52,181 nucleotides of DNA from Colwellia sp. (GTDB lineage Bacteria; Pseudomonadota; Gammaproteobacteria; Enterobacterales; Alteromonadaceae), in NCBI GenBank assembly GCA_026196955.1, contig JAPHTO010000021.1:1-52181 (forward strand), given 5' to 3'. This document shows positions 48,410 through 52,181 of the stretch, one piece after another (positions within the stretch are counted from its first letter, which is position 1; every line of letters starts with the position of its first letter). A model generated the notes under the pieces. It had not been told where the DNA came from, did not search any database, and saw only the letters and a program-made list of their open reading frames with translations. A program made the translations under genes and the position numbers.

Positions 48410-49459
48410 ATGAAAACAAAAATTGGACTACTGCTTATTGCATTCTTTATTGCTATTACTAGCTTGAGTGCCGAGAACTTAACCCAAAAAAACGAGGCAG
48501 AATTATTAGGATTACCTGGTGATAATTTAGACCTATATGCTTCGCTCGACTTATTTCAAAAATCAAAAACCATTGAAGAATTTGAAGCCTCACTGAATGA
48601 TGAAAAAACAGGGATTAACAATTTAGATTTGAACCTTGATGGTAATGTTGATTTTATTAAAATTATCACACAAAAAGAAGGGGATGATTTTACCTTTGTA
48701 CTTCAAGTTGATATCACTGAAGATGAAACTCAAGACGTTGCTGTAATTCTAGTTTCCAAAGATAAAAATGAGAAAGTAGCACTTCAAATGGTTGGCGATG
48801 AAGAATTATATGGCAAAGATTATGTTATAGAACCCAAACCTGAAACTCCAGCTATCACTGCTAACCCGGCATACACTGGTACTGTTGTGGTTAAAAGCCA
48901 ACCTGCCAGTGTTGTGGTTCTAGAGTCAGAGCCAATTGTTCAATATGTGTATTCGCCCGTTTATACACCTTACTACCCTCCTTATTACTACGGTTATTAC
49001 CCACCTTACTATGCGCCATACCCAGTAATTTCATTTAATATATATTTTGGGAGAAATCGTCATCATCACCATCATTATCACGGAGGTCATCGAGGGGGGA
49101 ATACCGTAATAATTAATAACAACACCTATAATAACTATAGCAAAACAAGAAAGACCTCTAGCCTAGTAAATACGAATAAAAAGGCAGGTAATTATAAACG
49201 TGATAACTTTCCAAATAGTCCGTCTTCTGTTGCCAAAAAAAATAATGCCAAGCAAAATAAACTTGCTGCACCAGCGCATAACTCCAATGTTAGACCGCCC
49301 GCAACAATGAACAAACCGACTAGTCGACCTTCTACACCTGTTAATACTCCAAATGTTAGGCCCCCTAATGTTAGGCCTCCTATGCCAACAAATAAGCCTA
49401 ATATTAGACCGCCTGTCAAACCAATGAATCCCCCTAAAAGAGCTCAGAAAGGAAACTAG
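48410..49459 (+). CDS. Exported His/Pro-rich hypothetical protein, Bacteroidetes-like N-terminal domain
   Basis: The 349-residue protein has a signal peptide (IGLLLIAFFIAITSLSAEN). A domain at about 28-145 contains LLGLPGDNLDLYASLDLFQK, NNLDLNLDGNVDFIKI, DVAVILVSK and VGDEELYGKDYVIEP. From memory, this set of motifs is common in Bacteroidetes proteins of unknown function and rare in Proteobacteria. A Tyr/Pro-rich stretch (YYPPYYYGYYPPYY), a histidine cluster (HHHHHYHGGH) and a Pro/Asn/Arg repeat tail (NVRPPNVRPP) follow. The histidines might bind metal. AAAGGAGAGG gives a strong ribosome site. It is monocistronic, and a perfect palindrome follows it. Function unknown. Confidence 0.8.
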   Translation: MKTKIGLLLIAFFIAITSLSAENLTQKNEAELLGLPGDNLDLYASLDLFQKSKTIEEFEASLNDEKTGINNLDLNLDGNVDFIKIITQKEGDDFTFVLQVDITEDETQDVAVILVSKDKNEKVALQMVGDEELYGKDYVIEPKPETPAITANPAYTGTVVVKSQPASVVVLESEPIVQYVYSPVYTPYYPPYYYGYYPPYYAPYPVISFNIYFGRNRHHHHHYHGGHRGGNTVIINNNTYNNYSKTRKTSSLVNTNKKAGNYKRDNFPNSPSSVAKKNNAKQNKLAAPAHNSNVRPPATMNKPTSRPSTPVNTPNVRPPNVRPPMPTNKPNIRPPVKPMNPPKRAQKGN

Positions 49460-49482
49460 AAGAAATACAGAAGTGCCTCGAA

Positions 49483-49512
49483 GTTATAGCAAGTTGAACA
49501 ACTTGCTATAAC
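49483..49512. terminator. Perfect 30-base palindrome between convergent genes, likely bidirectional terminator
   Basis: GTTATAGCAAGTTG and CAACTTGCTATAAC pair perfectly over 14 bases with a 2-base centre. It lies between the His-rich gene and the convergent Omp85-like gene. A run of six T follows 14 bases later on the plus strand; the minus side is less T-rich. Confidence 0.6.
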
Positions 49513-49582
49513 CTGTGACTCAGAATTTTTTCCCGTTATATTGTGGTAAATAAAATAGTCATTTCTACGCGATAAATCAGCG

Positions 49583-50869
49583 CTAGAAAGGATGACCAAA
49601 CATCAGCCACATGTTGGTGCCTTCATCTGATTTAGCCAAATCAAAGCGCACCACAAAACCAGATAGTATTAATCGCACTGAGCCACCCACATCAACTTTC
49701 CAGTCAGAGAAAAGAACATTAGAATTGAACGTTGGAGCTACACGCCCACCTTCAACAAATAAAACAGTTTGGATACGATCAATTTTTAAAAACTTTATCC
49801 AGTCTAGATTTGCTAGCGGGTTGTAGTCTAACGTCATTCTGTACTCCGCAGCAGCGTATATTGCGGCTTTGTCATGAAATCTATTTTGGCGATAACCACG
49901 CATTCTATTCATACCACCCAAACTAGCCCCTTCTAAAAAAGGTGGGTTATCAATAACTTTACTATTACCTTCACCATCAAAAACCACATCCCAACTGGGT
50001 GAATATCCTGCCCACATATTCATTGCTAATATGCGCTGCTTAAAATAATCACTTTCACCAAATGAAAAGTATTTACTGGCCTCAAACTCCAAAAAAGACC
50101 AATCATTAGTCGATTTGAATAAATCAACATTGTATGACGCTGAAAAGTATTGAGAACTACCTTGGCTTGGGTTAGAGGGAAAGTCTGTATTATTATGGTA
50201 TATACCAAGCTCTAGCGCATGTACCGAACCATCAAAACCGCCATTTTCCGTTTTATAGTGTTGATAACGATTAAACTGTCTTAATACCACCACACTGGTG
50301 CCATTTTCTAAGGGATTCCAAGACGCGACTTCTTCTGGTGGCTCATAAAGTAAACCACCTGATATTTTATAGGTTTGTATCGGATTTTTTTTGGCGTTGC
50401 CAATAGGTAATACATACTCTGCTTTTATATCCCACCAGTTATTTAACCCTTCCGAAGCAAAAAAGTCATTGGCACTTGAATCATTAGAGCCGGGCCTAGG
50501 AACATCGGCCGGTATATATTTATTGGGTGGCGGAGCATGAGCACGTAACAGAGGATAGTCGCCTAACATACCGATAGAGCTAAAAAATAATCTTTCGCTG
50601 CTTTCAAGGCGGTAATTCCACATCCCCAAAGCGATCGCTTTAGCATCAGCCCCTGCAAAGGCAGTAGCGCCATACGACATATAGGGTTGGCTTTCACTTT
50701 TTTTTCGCACTGCAGCCCCTAACACAAAACCAAGATCTTGAGTGGAAAAAAAGTATGGCAAAACAATTGCTTTATTGGCAAGCGAGTCACCAACTCGCTC
50801 AACTTTTATTTTTACATTTGCTGATGGTTTAGCAACGACAACGCTATGCATTGCTATATATACAGCCAA
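49583..50869 (-). CDS. Omp85/BamA-superfamily outer-membrane barrel without POTRA domains; start uncertain
   Basis: The protein (428 residues from a TTG at 50869) is a barrel of the Omp85 surface-antigen family. The signature LGGMNRMRGYRQNRFHDKAA matches the LRGY/RFRDK loop of that family, and the C-terminus ends in phenylalanine (WLMFGHPF). There are no POTRA domains, so it resembles short, patatin-like or stand-alone Omp85 barrels. The start is a problem. From the TTG the leader lacks a basic N-terminus, yet upstream in the same frame the DNA codes for a good signal (TRLNTFSVFSLAVYIAMHS) with no ATG, GTG or TTG before a stop. A rare ATT start or a frame error is likely. Confidence 0.78.
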   Translation of the reverse strand: MAVYIAMHSVVVAKPSANVKIKVERVGDSLANKAIVLPYFFSTQDLGFVLGAAVRKKSESQPYMSYGATAFAGADAKAIALGMWNYRLESSERLFFSSIGMLGDYPLLRAHAPPPNKYIPADVPRPGSNDSSANDFFASEGLNNWWDIKAEYVLPIGNAKKNPIQTYKISGGLLYEPPEEVASWNPLENGTSVVVLRQFNRYQHYKTENGGFDGSVHALELGIYHNNTDFPSNPSQGSSQYFSASYNVDLFKSTNDWSFLEFEASKYFSFGESDYFKQRILAMNMWAGYSPSWDVVFDGEGNSKVIDNPPFLEGASLGGMNRMRGYRQNRFHDKAAIYAAAEYRMTLDYNPLANLDWIKFLKIDRIQTVLFVEGGRVAPTFNSNVLFSDWKVDVGGSVRLILSGFVVRFDLAKSDEGTNMWLMFGHPF

Positions 50870-51161
50870 AGAAAAGACGGAAAAAGTATTAAGCCTAGTA
50901 AAATTAAAAATAGGAAATGTCCTGTTAATGATATTTAATTGATAAATTTAGCTATTATCATGTATTCCAATTGAGGATACAAAATTTGATGAATATGAAC
51001 TAGGAATATTAAACAATAGAGACACTTTATCTTACTATCAGCACGGCAATAACTGATGATGGACAAGTTGATATGAAACAGTGAAGTTTGCCTTAAAGGG
51101 CTACTTAAAAGATGGTTACAACATGTAATTGAATGACGGTAAAGCGGTTAACAGCTTAACG

Positions 51162-51374
51162 CTAATCAACTTCATCAATCCAAGCCAACTGGATAGCTTC
51201 AAGTACTCGTTCGCCACAATGATTGGGATCATCGTCAAAGCGCTCAAGATCCAGTACCCACTGCCTAAGCTCGGTGAAATGTAATGCCAGTGGATCGACA
51301 TCAGGGTGCTGCTCAATTAAATCAAGGGCAATTTCTAGAGAATCAACCCATTTTAAACCAAATGATGCTGCCAT
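51162..51374 (-). CDS. iscX: Iron-sulfur assembly protein IscX
   Basis: IscX is a small acidic adaptor that binds the cysteine desulfurase IscS and iron and tunes Fe-S cluster assembly. The 70-residue product matches E. coli IscX: GLKWVDSLEIALDL, then DVDPLALHFTELRQWVLDLE, the acidic FDDDP motif, and the ending EAIQLAWIDEVD. In other gammaproteobacteria it follows fdx in the isc operon; in E. coli it lies upstream of ndk on the same strand. Here its upstream partner is a 47-residue ORF 11 bases away, and ndk lies 34 kb further downstream. Confidence 0.92.
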   Translation of the reverse strand: MAASFGLKWVDSLEIALDLIEQHPDVDPLALHFTELRQWVLDLERFDDDPNHCGERVLEAIQLAWIDEVD

Positions 51375-51385
51375 AACTTAACTCG

Positions 51386-51529
51386 TTACTTAAATAATAA
51401 ATGAAACCAAAAGTAGTCTACTACTAACATTAGTATAAGCCACAGCAATAGCAACCTTGCCTTTTTACAAAAAGGGCAATCGGTTTGCCACCACTGCTTT
51501 AACTGAGTAAGAAAAGTAACCTTTGTCAT
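51386..51529 (-). CDS. Small membrane protein, 47 residues
   Basis: This short frame (MTKVTFLTQLKQWWQTD start) is too small for most gene callers but looks real. It starts 13 bases after the stop of the upstream ORF and ends 11 bases before iscX, so all three form a tight unit. The sequence is an amphipathic start, a CPFCKK motif, then a hydrophobic segment (LLLLWLILMLVVDYFWF). The two cysteines resemble a CxxC pair, but nothing else supports a redox role. I do not know the family. Confidence 0.5.
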   Translation of the reverse strand: MTKVTFLTQLKQWWQTDCPFCKKARLLLLWLILMLVVDYFWFHLLFK

Positions 51530-51542
51530 TTTATCTATTTAA

Positions 51543-52181
<639 letters not shown>

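Noticed and set aside
49057..49095. Histidine cluster as an engineered tag.
   Set aside because: It lies inside a natural Tyr/Pro/His/Gly-rich region with mixed codons and no vector sequence around it.
50870..51161. Possible transposase remnant between the Omp85-like gene and iscX.
   Set aside because: Short frames were translated in several phases and none gave a recognisable motif; nothing is seen in this 292-base gap.

Overview
The window looks like the chromosome of a marine gammaproteobacterium of the Alteromonadales, probably close to Colwellia or Thalassotalea. The evidence is the housekeeping order guaA-guaB / xseA / der-bamB-yfgM-hisS-ispG-rodZ-pilW-rlmN-ndk, the AT-rich intergenic DNA, and a TonB receptor beside sulfatases. 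I saw no tRNA, rRNA, CRISPR array, phage or intact insertion sequence.

Region 1 (1-16.7 kb) is conserved core. GMP synthesis (guaB, guaA) and exonuclease VII (xseA) are divergent. A PilZ protein comes next, then a leftward run from ndk to a small membrane protein below der. The run covers nucleotide balance, rRNA/tRNA methylation, pilus and cell-shape proteins, isoprenoid synthesis, HisRS, Sec and BAM accessory factors and a ribosome GTPase. A paired RNA-like hairpin lies directly 3' of both guaB and ndk.

Region 2 (17.1-25.1 kb) holds a permease and acyl-CoA synthetase pair, then a Cache-domain hybrid histidine kinase with an OmpR-type regulator, then NAD-malic enzyme facing them. A MITE-like element with inverted ends separates regulator and malic enzyme.

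Region 3 (25.3-48.2 kb) is the most interesting part. It is a catabolic-looking locus with an exported DUF3604 (PHP-like) hydrolase, two paralogous PQQ-type beta-propellers, a membrane-embedded AraC regulator and a parvulin-like isomerase with a HupE/UreJ permease. It also has an acyl-CoA ligase, an aldehyde dehydrogenase, two exported sulfatases, a TonB receptor, a Tat-exported FAD oxidase and a Tat-exported PLP enzyme. Four transcription units share one promoter layout that I could align by hand: TTGGnnAGGAC(G/A)CA or a close variant, exactly 18 bases, then a poor-to-good -10 box. I infer an activator regulon, probably controlled by the local AraC protein. The likely job is uptake and desulfation of a sulfate ester, followed by oxidation of the released alcohol to an acyl-CoA. 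A decayed 3' end of a second acyl-CoA ligase lies just upstream.

Region 4 (48.4-52.2 kb) holds a His/Pro-rich exported protein resembling a Bacteroidetes family, an Omp85-type barrel with an unclear start, iscX, a 47-residue membrane protein and a right-edge ORF. That ORF is a GAPDH N-terminal part joined in frame to the end of a class V aminotransferase. Because iscX lies upstream of ndk on the same strand in E. coli, with only other genes of that neighbourhood between them, the 34 kb between them here looks like an inserted or expanded accessory region.
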